A stretch of DNA of 64,000 nt from Streptomyces sp. NBC_00775 (lineage in GTDB: Bacteria; Actinomycetota; Actinomycetes; Streptomycetales; Streptomycetaceae). A program made the translations under genes and the position numbers. Shown here in pieces: positions 18,406 to 26,159 of the stretch. The first letter of the stretch is position 1, and every line of letters starts with the position of its first letter. A model generated the notes under the pieces. That model saw only the letters and a program-made list of their open reading frames with translations, did no database searches and was not told the DNA's origin. The DNA lies in contig NZ_CP108938.1 in assembly GCF_036347135.1 (NCBI RefSeq), positions 3,224,001-3,288,000 of the forward strand, read 5' to 3'.

Positions 18406-19989
18406 ATGACCCACACCACAGATCCCGCCTCCGGCGCGGGACAGCAGAACAAGGGCACCCACGCGAGAAGCGGCCGGGGCGACAAGGGCGAACGGCACCG
18501 CAAGAGCAGCGAGACCAAGGGCCGGGGCGGCAAGGGCCTGCACCGGCGGAAGTTCCTCGGCGGAATGGCCGGGGCCGGACTGGGGGCCGTCGGCGCGGCG
18601 GGAGCGGCCTTCTCCCTGCTGACCGGCGGCAACAGCAACAAGGCCGCCGCCGCGGACGGCACCCTGACCATCCCGGACCTGCTGGAGGGCACCACGTCCG
18701 ACAGCACCACCACCTACACCCTGGAGGCGCAGACCGGCACCAGCGAGGTGATCAGCGGCGTCAGCAGCACGACGGCCGGCTACAACCAGTCGTTCCTCGG
18801 CCCCACCATGAAGTGGACCAGCGGCGACACGGTCCTGCTGAACATCACCAACTCCCTGGGCGACGACACCACCGTCCACTTCCACGGCGCCCACATCCCG
18901 CCCAAGATGGACGGCGGTCCGCAGAACGCCTTCGCCGACGGCGTGACCTGGTCCCCCACCTTCGAGGTCAAGGACGAGGCCAAGACCCTCTGGTACCACC
19001 CGCACGCCCTGGGCACCACGGCCGAGCAGGTCGTGCACGGACTGGCCGGGATGATCATCGTCGAGGACGACTCGGACACCTCGGCCGCGCTGCCGAGCGA
19101 GTACGGCGTCGACGACATCCCGATCATCCTGCAGTGTCTGGCGTCCGACAGCAGCGGCGACATCAAGTACGACGTCACGGGCTATCTCAGCTCCGGCCTC
19201 AGCTATCCGGTGCTGTGCAACGGCACCAACGTCGACTCGACCACCCTCGGCTTCACCGCCACCAAGACCCGCACCCGGTTCCGCGTCCTCAACGCCTCGC
19301 CGGCCGACATCATGACCGTCCAGCGCGGCGACGGCGGCACGCTCACCCAGATCGCCACCGACCAGGGCTACCTCACCGAGGCCACCGAGGTGACCACCAT
19401 CCGGCTGGTGGCGGGCGCCCGCGCCGAGTTCGTCCTCGACCTCGAGGAAGCGGTCACGCTTCAGGCCGTCGTCACCACCGGCTGGATCCGCGGCGGAAGC
19501 GGCACATACGACTTCCTGACCGTGACCCCGGACGCCTCCGACACACCCGACGACCTGCCGAGCACGCTCAACACCATCACCCGGTACGACACGAGCGACT
19601 TCACCGCGCGCACGATCACCCTCGGCCAGGGCACCGGCGGCGCCATGACGATCAACGGCTCCGTGGGCACCAGCATGTCCTCGATGGCGATGATCAGCAC
19701 CACGCTGGACGCAGAGGAGGTCTGGACGATCAGCAACGGTACGCAGCTGGAGCACTCCTTCCATCTGCACGACGTGCCGTTCCAGCTGATCGAGATCAAC
19801 GGTGAGGAGCCCACCGGCGTCGACCTCGGCTGGTTCGACACCTTCGAGGTGGTCGGCGGCGGCTCCATCAAGATCGCGATGAAGTTCACCGACTTCACCG
19901 ACGACACGTACATGTACATGCTCCACTGCCATCTGCTCCAGCACGAGGACGAGGGCATGATGGCCGCCCTCATGGTGACGGACAGCTAG
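18406..19989 (+). CDS. Tat-exported multicopper oxidase
   Basis: A 527-residue three-cupredoxin multicopper oxidase. The N-terminus is basic, then RRKFLGGMAGAGLGAVGAAG gives a Tat signal. All four copper-ligand segments are present: HFHGAH (about 160), WYHPHA (about 196), HSFHLHD (about 450) and LHCHLLQHEDEGM (about 506). These hold the T1 and trinuclear T2/T3 coppers and couple one-electron oxidation of a substrate to reduction of oxygen to water. Relatives include CotA/bilirubin-oxidase and CueO-type enzymes; phenolics, pigments or Cu(I) are possible substrates. No copper regulator is adjacent. A 15-bp hairpin follows the stop. Confidence 0.93.
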   Translation: MTHTTDPASGAGQQNKGTHARSGRGDKGERHRKSSETKGRGGKGLHRRKFLGGMAGAGLGAVGAAGAAFSLLTGGNSNKAAAADGTLTIPDLLEGTTSDSTTTYTLEAQTGTSEVISGVSSTTAGYNQSFLGPTMKWTSGDTVLLNITNSLGDDTTVHFHGAHIPPKMDGGPQNAFADGVTWSPTFEVKDEAKTLWYHPHALGTTAEQVVHGLAGMIIVEDDSDTSAALPSEYGVDDIPIILQCLASDSSGDIKYDVTGYLSSGLSYPVLCNGTNVDSTTLGFTATKTRTRFRVLNASPADIMTVQRGDGGTLTQIATDQGYLTEATEVTTIRLVAGARAEFVLDLEEAVTLQAVVTTGWIRGGSGTYDFLTVTPDASDTPDDLPSTLNTITRYDTSDFTARTITLGQGTGGAMTINGSVGTSMSSMAMISTTLDAEEVWTISNGTQLEHSFHLHDVPFQLIEINGEEPTGVDLGWFDTFEVVGGGSIKIAMKFTDFTDDTYMYMLHCHLLQHEDEGMMAALMVTDS

Positions 19990-20040
19990 CTGGTGGCGGA
20001 CGACTAGAGGGTGACGGACGGACGGCCCGGCCTCACGGGA

Positions 20041-20077
20041 CGGCTGCCGCCGGCAGTGGAAGTGCCGGCGGCAGCCG
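20041..20077 (+). terminator. Terminator hairpin after the multicopper oxidase
   Basis: The arms CGGCTGCCGCCGGCA (20041-20055) and 20063-20077 are perfectly complementary over 15 bp with a 7-nt loop. It lies 52 bp after the oxidase stop in a convergent gap. Confidence 0.8.
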
Positions 20078-20176
20078 CGTCGAGGGCGGCGCCGGTGGTC
20101 AGCAGGCACCCTTGAACACGTCCACTCGTCCGGCTTCAACGAGGTCACAGCCCGCAGTGTGCACCAACGGGCATCC

Positions 20177-20239
20177 ACTGTCGACAGTTGGGGCATCTAT
20201 TCAAAGGGGAACCCCAGATTAGGGCAGAGTGTCGACACT
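20177..20239. repeat. Two 12-bp perfect palindromes in a convergent gap
   Basis: ACTGTCGACAGT (20177-20188) and AGTGTCGACACT (20228-20239) are each self-complementary and share the TGTCGACA core. Their centres are 51 bp apart. A GGGGAACCCC palindrome lies between them. No gene start is nearby: the oxidase and desulfurase genes converge here. The role is unknown. Confidence 0.5.
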
Positions 20240-20270
20240 AGACCCTCGACCGCCAGAGGAACCTGCGACG

Positions 20271-21440
20271 CTACGTCAGTCCCGCGGTGCGCGCCCGCTC
20301 CACCGCCGGGCCGATCGCCTTGGCCACCGCCTCGACGTCCGCCTCCGTGGAGGTGTGACCGAGGGAGAAGCGGAGGGTGCCGCGGGCGAGGTCGGGGTCG
20401 GTGCCGGTGGCGAGGAGGACGTGGCTGGGCTGGGCCACGCCCGCCGTGCACGCGGAGCCCGTGGAGCACTCGATGCCCTGGGCGTCCAGCAGGAGCAGCA
20501 GGGAGTCGCCCTCGCAGCCCGGGAACGTGAAGTGGGCGTTGGCGGGCAGGCGGCCCGCACCGGCCGGGTCGCCGCCGAGGATCGCGTCGGGCACGGCCTT
20601 GCGCACGGCCGCGACCAGGTCGTCGCGCAGGGCGCCGATCTCACGAGCGAACCACTCGCGCTGCTCGGCGGCGAGACGACCCGCGACCGCGAAGGAGGCG
20701 ATGGCCGGGACGTCGAGCGTGCCGGAGCGGACATGGCGCTCCTGGCCACCGCCGTGCAGGACGGGTACGGGGCTGTACTCGCGGCCGAGGAGCAGCGCGC
20801 CGATGCCGTACGGGCCGCCGATCTTGTGGCCCGAGACGGTCATCGCGGCGAGCCCCGAGGCGGCGAAGTCGACGGGGACCTGGCCGAAGGCCTGGACGGC
20901 GTCGGCGTGCAGCGGGATGCCGGACTCGGCGGCGACGTCGGCCAGTTCACGGACCGGCATGAGCGTGCCGATCTCGTTGTTGGCCCACATGACCGTGGCG
21001 AGGGCGACGTCGTCGGGGTTGCGGGCGATGGCCTCGCGCAGGGCGTCCGGGTGGACGCGGCCGCAGGAGTCGACGGGCAAGTACTCGACGGTGGCGCGCT
21101 CGTGTTCGCCGAGCCAGTGCACGGCGTCGAGGACGGCGTGGTGCTCGACGGGGCTCGCGAGGACGCGGGTGCGGGCCGGATCGGCGTCTCTGCGGGACCA
21201 GTACAGGCCCTTCACCGCGAGGTTGTCGGCCTCGGTGCCGCCGGAGGTGAAGACCACCTCGCTGGGGCGTGCGCCGAGGGCGTCCGCGAGGGTTTCGCGG
21301 GCCTCCTCGACCGTCCGCCTGGCCCGGCGGCCGGCGGCGTGGAGGGAGGAGGCGTTGCCCGTGATGCTCAGCTGGGCGGTCAGTGCCTCTACCGCCTCGG
21401 GGAGCATGGGGGTGGTCGCGGCGTGGTCGAGGTAAGCCAT
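20271..21440 (-). CDS. Cysteine desulfurase (NifS/IscS-like)
   Basis: A PLP enzyme that removes sulfur from cysteine to give alanine and an enzyme persulfide, feeding tRNA thiolation or Fe-S assembly. The 389-residue protein starts at ATG 21440 ([15 protein letters not shown]). It has the PLP lysine in [10 protein letters not shown] near 202, the PLP-phosphate residues TSGGTEADN, and the catalytic Cys in [11 protein letters not shown] near 325, with the longer loop of group-I enzymes. Proximity to mnmA supports a role in tRNA 2-thiolation. No iscU or sufU scaffold gene is adjacent. Confidence 0.94.
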   Translation of the reverse strand: MAYLDHAATTPMLPEAVEALTAQLSITGNASSLHAAGRRARRTVEEARETLADALGARPSEVVFTSGGTEADNLAVKGLYWSRRDADPARTRVLASPVEHHAVLDAVHWLGEHERATVEYLPVDSCGRVHPDALREAIARNPDDVALATVMWANNEIGTLMPVRELADVAAESGIPLHADAVQAFGQVPVDFAASGLAAMTVSGHKIGGPYGIGALLLGREYSPVPVLHGGGQERHVRSGTLDVPAIASFAVAGRLAAEQREWFAREIGALRDDLVAAVRKAVPDAILGGDPAGAGRLPANAHFTFPGCEGDSLLLLLDAQGIECSTGSACTAGVAQPSHVLLATGTDPDLARGTLRFSLGHTSTEADVEAVAKAIGPAVERARTAGLT

Positions 21441-21529
21441 GGTGGGCCCGATTCTACGGGCCCCCGCTCCGCGGCCTCGGCTCCGGCCCTCAGCCCCGTC
21501 CGTTCCAGGACACCACGCTGCCGAAAGTC

Positions 21530-21838
21530 CTAGAAGTTCCAGGACATCGTCGAGTCGAACTGCATGAACGCGACCAGCACCAGCAGGTCGGCGATGCCCA
21601 GGCCGAGGCCCAGGAAGGCACGGCCGCGGCGGGCGGTGCCGCGCCAGAGGGCGACGGAGGCCAGGGCGATGGCGATGGGGCCCAGGAAGACGTTGAGGAC
21701 GAGCAGGCCGACGAGGCCGAGGATGAAGGCGGCGACGGCCATGCCGTCGGCGTCCCGCACGGCGGCCCGGCGAGCGGGGGTGGCAGTGGCGGTGACGGGC
21801 GCGGTGGCGGGGGCGGGGGTGGTGGCGGTGAGTTCCAT
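21530..21838 (-). CDS. DUF4190-type small membrane protein
   Basis: A 102-residue protein from ATG 21838. The first 25 residues are a low-complexity Thr/Ala/Pro segment. Two hydrophobic helices follow (about 35-62 and 75-92). The first carries the [17 protein letters not shown] pattern of DUF4190 proteins, in which Gly-rich helices are joined by a short RGTARRGRA loop. No enzymatic function is known for the family. It is the second gene after the 55-residue membrane protein on the same strand and may share its promoter. Confidence 0.75.
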   Translation of the reverse strand: MELTATTPAPATAPVTATATPARRAAVRDADGMAVAAFILGLVGLLVLNVFLGPIAIALASVALWRGTARRGRAFLGLGLGIADLLVLVAFMQFDSTMSWNF

Positions 21839-21888
21839 GAGGTGGGTCAGCTCCCAACGGTCGGTTGGTGGACGTGGGGCACGAGCGG

Positions 21889-22056
21889 TCAGTTGGCGGA
21901 GGTGTGGCGCCGGCGGGCGTTGCGCTCGCGGACCGCGAAGACGGCGAGCCAGATGCCGATGACGGCGGCGGCGACGAGGGTGACGGGCAGCGGCGCGTGG
22001 GCCACGGAGCCCATGACGACACCCAGCAGGAGGAGGGCGGCGACGAGGAACAGCAT
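21889..22056 (-). CDS. 55-aa membrane protein
   Basis: This short gene reads [18 protein letters not shown], then a second hydrophobic stretch ([19 protein letters not shown]), ending in the basic tail [13 protein letters not shown]. Two transmembrane helices with the C-terminus inside are predicted. The start ATG 22056 has GAGAGG at the right distance, and codon third positions are G/C-biased, which supports a real gene. It is the first gene leftward from the TetR-box region, so it is the likely regulatory target of the divergent TetR protein. Confidence 0.7.
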   Translation of the reverse strand: MLFLVAALLLLGVVMGSVAHAPLPVTLVAAAVIGIWLAVFAVRERNARRRHTSAN

Positions 22057-22145
22057 GAGATGCCTCTCGAAGAAGTCTCGAAGTCCCGTCCCCGGGATCC
22101 ATGACCTCGACAGTGAGGCCCGATTGTTTCGGGGACTTGACGACT

Positions 22146-22235
22146 CAGTGAACGGTTGTAGTAACAGTTGTTCACTGACTCTTGAGTCTAGCGCGTCTCC
22201 CGGCTTTCCAATTACAGAGAACAGTTGTTAACTGC
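22146..22235. promoter_or_regulatory. Paired operator-like boxes in the TetR divergent promoter region
   Basis: Two 14-bp boxes, ACAGTTGTTCACTG (22164-22177) and ACAGTTGTTAACTG (22221-22234), differ at one position. The second contains the palindrome CAGTT-GTT-AACTG. The first is the right half of a wider palindrome, CAGTGAAC (22146-22153) with GTTCACTG (22170-22177). The second box ends 6 bp before the TetR start. This fits autoregulation plus control of the divergent 55-aa gene. Confidence 0.7.
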
Positions 22236-22240
22236 ATGGC

Positions 22241-22867
22241 ATGAGTCACACTCTCGGCATCCGACAGGCCCAGAAGCAGAAGACCCGACAGGCGCTCCTG
22301 GACGCGGCGTTGGGACTCCTGGAGGAGCAGAGCCTGAGCAGCCTGGGTCTGCGCGAGGTCACCCGCGCCGTCGGTGTCGCCCCGACCGCCTTCTACCGGC
22401 ACTTCCGCTCGACGGCGGATCTCGGCGTGGCGCTCGTCGAGGAGGCGCTCGGCAGCCTGCACCCGATGATCGAGGACACGGTGTCCGCGGCCGGGGACAG
22501 CGACGAACGCATCGCGCGCGCCGTCGACCTGATCGCCCGCCATGTCGCGACTTACCCGGCGCACGTCCGCTTCATCGCGCGCGAGCGGCACGGCGGTGTC
22601 CAGCCGGTGCGGGCGGCGATCAGGGAGCAACTGGCCCGGTTCGCCGAGGAGGTGAAGGTCGCGCTGGCCGAACACCCCGAGTCGGCGGGGTGGAGCGACG
22701 ACGATCTGCTGATGCTCGCGGGCCTGTACGTCGACCACATGCTGATGGCGGCCTCGGCGTTCCTGGAGGCGCTGGAGGGGTCCGACCAGGAGCGGGAGCG
22801 GGTGGCCTGCGTGACGAGCCGCCAGATGCGGCTGATCAGCATCGGCCGCCACAACTGGCTGGGATGA
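22241..22867 (+). CDS. TetR family regulator, FabR-like
   Basis: A 208-residue repressor-type protein. The N-terminal helix-turn-helix (about 12-60) includes REVTRAVGVAPTAFYRHFRS. The whole length resembles E. coli FabR, which controls unsaturated fatty-acid synthesis: both open with QKQKTRQALLDAA-type and LREV-A-APT-FYRHFR sequences and end in an MRLISIG-W motif. The resemblance was judged by eye from memory. The ligand is therefore plausibly an acyl-thioester, but its divergent neighbours are small membrane proteins, not a desaturase. The stop codon lies within an 18-bp tandem repeat. Confidence 0.88.
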   Translation: MSHTLGIRQAQKQKTRQALLDAALGLLEEQSLSSLGLREVTRAVGVAPTAFYRHFRSTADLGVALVEEALGSLHPMIEDTVSAAGDSDERIARAVDLIARHVATYPAHVRFIARERHGGVQPVRAAIREQLARFAEEVKVALAEHPESAGWSDDDLLMLAGLYVDHMLMAASAFLEALEGSDQERERVACVTSRQMRLISIGRHNWLG

Positions 22868-22922
22868 CTCAACTGGCTGGGGTGACTCAACCCGCCGGGA
22901 TGACTCAACCGGCCGGAATGAC
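22852..22922 (+). repeat. 18-bp tandem repeat across the TetR stop codon
   Basis: TGACTCAAC recurs at 22865, 22883 and 22901, and TGAC again at 22919, giving an exact 18-bp period. Units read TGACTCAACnGGCnGGGn; a partial upstream unit (CAACTGGCTGGGA) lies within the last codons of the TetR gene. Because 18 is a multiple of three, each unit repeats the TGA stop in the same frame. Confidence 0.8.
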
Positions 22923-22999
22923 ACGCGTGGGCGGCGCGCCCGTTCACCGAGCGCGCCGCCCACCCGCGTACGACCATCGTCCGCGTACGACGTCCTGGA

Positions 23000-23362
23000 T
23001 CAGCCCTGCTGCTGCGGCTGACCGCTCTGCTGGCCGCCGCCGGGGCCGCCGCCACAGCCGCCCTGGCCGCCGCCCATGCCACCGCCGCCGGGGCCGCCGC
23101 TCGGCATGCCCGAGGGGTTGCCGGAAGGGGCCTTCCCGGTGGGCATGTTCGACGGGGTGCCGGACTGCGACGGCATCCCGGACGGCGCACCGCTGGGGCG
23201 CCCGGACGGGCCCCCGCTCGGCATTCCGGACGGCTGCTGACAGTTCTGGCTGGAGTTGCCGCTGTTCGAGGACGACGACGAGTCGTCCGAGCCGCAGGCC
23301 GCCAGCAGGGGCGACAGCGCCAGCAGGGCGACGACGGGGACAAGTCGTGCACGACGGTTCAT
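23000..23362 (-). CDS. Low-complexity secreted lipoprotein
   Basis: A 120-residue protein with a lipoprotein signal: a basic n-region, a hydrophobic core and the lipobox LAAC with the modified Cys at 23. After a Ser/Asn-rich linker the mature part is a run of PSGMPSG-type imperfect repeats (Pro, Ser, Gly, Met). A Gly-rich segment then contains one Cys in GGCGG, and the tail is Gln-rich. No globular domain is visible, so a structural or surface role is likely. The repeats are prone to length change. It converges on the TetR gene. Confidence 0.75.
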   Translation of the reverse strand: MNRRARLVPVVALLALSPLLAACGSDDSSSSSNSGNSSQNCQQPSGMPSGGPSGRPSGAPSGMPSQSGTPSNMPTGKAPSGNPSGMPSGGPGGGGMGGGQGGCGGGPGGGQQSGQPQQQG

Positions 23363-23497
23363 GAGGGTAACTCCCAGTCAAGTCACGGAGCCGGTTTATG
23401 AAGACCGGATGAGCGGGGGGCCAGAGCACCAGATCCACGTAGGGCCACGCTGTGCCGTAGCTGTGGCTAGCTGTGGATCAACGGCCCCCGCCGGACC

Positions 23498-24460
23498 TCA
23501 ACCGTCCCCGTACAGAGCGCTGATGGCGGCGGCCGTCCCCGCCAGCTCCTCCCGCACCTCCGCCGGCGCGAGGACCTCCACCGCGTCCCCGAAGGCCAGC
23601 AGGGTGCGGGCTTCGGGGATGAAGCCGTACGACAGACGGGCGAGGACCCACTCGCCCGTGCCGTCGTCCTCGGGCAACTCCGAGAGGGCGGCGGCGTTGA
23701 GGCGCAGGAACATGTCGAGGCGGGAGCGCTGTACCCGAACTGTGACATCGAGGCCGCCCGGGCGCTCCTCCACCTGGCGCCGCAACACCTCCCAGGCGTC
23801 GCCGAGTTCGACGCCCGGACGCCGCCGCACCGGGTCCGGCAGCAGGGTGGCCGTACGCACCCGGTCGGCGCGGAAGAGCTGCGGCTTGCCGCGCCGGTCG
23901 GCCACCAGATACCAGACGCCGGCCTTGGAGACGAGCCCGTACGGGTCGACGGTGTACGTGCGCGGCTCGGCGTCCCCGCTGTGCCGGTAGCGCAGCCGCA
24001 GCCGGCGGTCGGTGAAGACGGCGTCCTGCAACACGTCCAGGTCGACGGCCCGTTGTGGCCCGCCCTTCCAGCGCGTCGCGTCGACCAGGACGCGGCGGCT
24101 GGTGACCTCGGCGGCCGGCCGGTGCGGCGCGGGCAGCGCGGCCATCACCTTGCGCAGGGCCGAGCCGAGGGCCGCGTCCAGGCCGAGCGCGGCGTGCGCG
24201 CCCTGCGCGGCCAGGATGAACAGCGCGCGGGACTCGTCGGCCGTCAGCCCCGTGACGTCCGTACGGAATCCGGCGAGCAGCTCGATGCCGCCGTGCCGCC
24301 CGCGCTCGGCGTAGACCGGGACGCCGGAGGCGGACAGGGCCTCGACGTCCCGGTAGATGGTGCGCACCGACACCTCCAGGCGGTCGGCGAGTTCGTGGGC
24401 GGGGACGCGGCCACGGGTTTGCAGGAGCAGCAGGATCGAGAGCAGGCGGTCGGACTTCAC
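23498..24460 (-). CDS. YafY-type HTH/WYL transcriptional regulator
   Basis: A 320-residue regulator from GTG 24460 (KSDRLLSILLLLQTRGRV); an upstream ATG at 24496 is possible. The N-terminal DeoR-like winged HTH includes LADRLEVSVRTIYRDVEAL. The central WYL domain binds nucleic acid or nucleotides in studied members and shows the YTVDPYGLVSKAGVWYLVADRR signature. A WCX C-terminal domain follows. It is divergent from the TIGR03086 protein gene, a common pairing in actinobacteria, so it probably controls that gene. Confidence 0.88.
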   Translation of the reverse strand: MKSDRLLSILLLLQTRGRVPAHELADRLEVSVRTIYRDVEALSASGVPVYAERGRHGGIELLAGFRTDVTGLTADESRALFILAAQGAHAALGLDAALGSALRKVMAALPAPHRPAAEVTSRRVLVDATRWKGGPQRAVDLDVLQDAVFTDRRLRLRYRHSGDAEPRTYTVDPYGLVSKAGVWYLVADRRGKPQLFRADRVRTATLLPDPVRRRPGVELGDAWEVLRRQVEERPGGLDVTVRVQRSRLDMFLRLNAAALSELPEDDGTGEWVLARLSYGFIPEARTLLAFGDAVEVLAPAEVREELAGTAAAISALYGDG

Positions 24461-24499
24461 GACCCCAGGATCGCGCCCGCCGAAAGTCCCGCGCAAATG

Positions 24500-24515
24500 T
24501 TGACGGAAACTGTCA
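24500..24515. promoter_or_regulatory. Promoter/operator candidate between WYL regulator and DinB-like gene
   Basis: TTGACG (24500-24505) is a good -35 element for the rightward gene. It lies within the small palindrome TGAC-N7-GTCA (24501-24515). A binding site here would block the promoter. No clear -10 hexamer was identified. Confidence 0.35.
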
Positions 24516-24564
24516 GGTTATGCGGCGAATCTAGGGGCACACCGACACACGGAAGAGGTCAGCC

Positions 24565-25152
24565 ATGAACGCCATGGACCCCCGCCCCTTGTACGCCCGC
24601 GCCACCGAGCAGATCGCCGCGCTGGTCGAGACCGTACGGCCGGAGCAGCTCGCCGGTCCCACTCCCTGCACCGAGTACGACGTACGGACCCTGCTGTCGC
24701 ACATGGTCGGGGGCACCCTGCGGATCGCCGTGACCGGTGAGGGCGGCGACGGACTCGCCGTGCACCCCTTCGCGGAGGGCGTCGGGGACGACGGCTGGCC
24801 GGCCGCGTACGACGGCGTCCGGACCCGGGTGCTGAAGGCCTGGGCGGACGACGCCCGGCTGGACGCCCCGGTGATGGTGCCGTGGGGCGAGGCACCCGGC
24901 CGCAACGCTCTCGCCGGGTATGTGATGGAGCACGTCACCCACACCTGGGACCTCTCCGAGGCGCTCGGCCGGCCGCTCGAACTCGACCCCGAACTCGCCG
25001 GGTTCGCACTCGCCATCGCCCAGCGCGTACTTCCCGAAGGAGAGCGCGAGGACGACGCGGAGCTGCCGTTCGGCTCGGTGGTGCCGGCCCCCGAAGGAGC
25101 CGACGCCTACGGACAGCTGGCGGCCTATCTCGGCCGGCGGCCGCTCAGCTGA
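24565..25152 (+). CDS. TIGR03086 family DinB-like metal-binding protein
   Basis: The 195-residue protein belongs to the mycothiol-dependent maleylpyruvate-isomerase/DinB superfamily. The opening YARATEQIAALVETVRPEQL and PTPCTEYDVRTLLSHMVGG segments are typical of TIGR03086. The likely metal ligands are His in LLSHMVGG and the His pair in MEHVTHTWDL. Many actinobacterial members are assumed to be mycothiol-S-transferases, but the substrate is unknown. It is divergent from the WYL regulator and overlaps the convergent thioesterase gene by 8 bp. Confidence 0.85.
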   Translation: MNAMDPRPLYARATEQIAALVETVRPEQLAGPTPCTEYDVRTLLSHMVGGTLRIAVTGEGGDGLAVHPFAEGVGDDGWPAAYDGVRTRVLKAWADDARLDAPVMVPWGEAPGRNALAGYVMEHVTHTWDLSEALGRPLELDPELAGFALAIAQRVLPEGEREDDAELPFGSVVPAPEGADAYGQLAAYLGRRPLS

Positions 25153-26005
25153 GGCGGGCGCGCGCGAGCTGCCGGGACTGCGCGACCAGCCGGTCCTCGC
25201 TGTCCCACACCTCGGCGTCCTCCTCCAGGAAGCCGCCGGCGAGGTTGCGGGTGGTGATCGACACCCGCAGCGGGCCGGGCGCCGGACGGGAGCGCACATG
25301 CACCGTCAGCTCGACGGTCGGCACCCAGCCGGACAGGCCGATCTCGAAGGCGGTCGGCGGCAGCGCGTCGACCGCGAGGAGCAGCGAGAGGGGGTCGGCG
25401 TCGCGGCCGTCGGCGAGTCCGAACCAGGACCGCATCTCGCCCTTCCCGGACGGCGCGCCGAGCGCCCAGCCCAGCGTCGCCGGGTCGAGCTTGAGGAACA
25501 GCCGGTCGGCGATCGCCGAGCTGCCGGGAACGGGAGCGGGTGCGTCCTGCGGGCCGAAGCACTGGTCCATCGGCGGGATCGCGGGCGGTTTCGCCGTCGT
25601 ACGGACGTCGTCGGGCAGGGTGTCGAGATCGCCGTACGAGGCGAGGACGCGGATCCGCTCGACCTCGCGGCCTTCGTCGTCGTACTGGAACAGGGAGGCC
25701 TGGCCGGTCGACAGGGTCCGGCCGGTGCGGACGACGTCCGTGCGGACGACCGCGGGGCCCGGCTGGGACGCGGTCAGGTAGTGCGCGGAGATCGTGAACG
25801 GATCGCTGTGCGGCAGGGCGTCCGCGAGGGCGCGGCCCAGGACGGCCAGCAGATAGCCGCCGTTGACGGCGTTGATGATCGTCCACCCGGCTGAGAGGTC
25901 GATGTCGTAGACACCGGGTTCGCGCAGGGTGACCGCGGTGTCCCGGTCGAACTCGCTGTCGCCGATCGTGGCCCGTACGGCCTGTACCGAAGCTGCTTCT
26001 GGCAT
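25145..26005 (-). CDS. Acyl-CoA thioesterase (double hotdog)
   Basis: A 286-residue protein with two tandem hotdog folds, as in TesB-like and Acyl-CoA thioesterase 8 proteins. The first has INAVNGGYLLAVLGRAL and ISAHYLTASQPGPA; the second has the PLSLLLAVDALPPTAFEIG helix. It should hydrolyse acyl-CoA to free acid and CoA; chain length is unknown. The start at ATG 26005 has no convincing Shine-Dalgarno, so the mRNA may be leaderless or nearly so. A TACTAAGCGGTA near-palindrome at 26029-26040, just upstream, is a possible TetR-type operator. Confidence 0.8.
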   Translation of the reverse strand: MPEAASVQAVRATIGDSEFDRDTAVTLREPGVYDIDLSAGWTIINAVNGGYLLAVLGRALADALPHSDPFTISAHYLTASQPGPAVVRTDVVRTGRTLSTGQASLFQYDDEGREVERIRVLASYGDLDTLPDDVRTTAKPPAIPPMDQCFGPQDAPAPVPGSSAIADRLFLKLDPATLGWALGAPSGKGEMRSWFGLADGRDADPLSLLLAVDALPPTAFEIGLSGWVPTVELTVHVRSRPAPGPLRVSITTRNLAGGFLEEDAEVWDSEDRLVAQSRQLARARLS

Positions 26006-26159
26006 ACGTGAACGGTACAACAGGAGATTACTAAGCGGTAGCTTTGACTGTTTCGGCCAGATGACATCTCCCAGTAGCCCAGGTGAGGACTCGGCAATTT
26101 CCTGGTAAGTGTCCGTTATGACCCGTGACCAATCGCCCTCGTCTCGCCTCTGAACTGAC

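Noticed and set aside
20271..22175. 634-residue leftward frame containing the cysteine desulfurase plus an N-terminal extension
   Set aside because: The extension crosses the DUF4190 and 55-aa genes in a different frame and is Arg/Pro/Ser-rich; the desulfurase has a proper start at 21440.
22552..22557. Apparent TTA triplets in the TetR gene, the cysteine desulfurase gene, the peptide permease gene and the second GNAT gene
   Set aside because: Each spans two codons (for example ACT-TAC or GGT-TAC), so they are not bldA codons.
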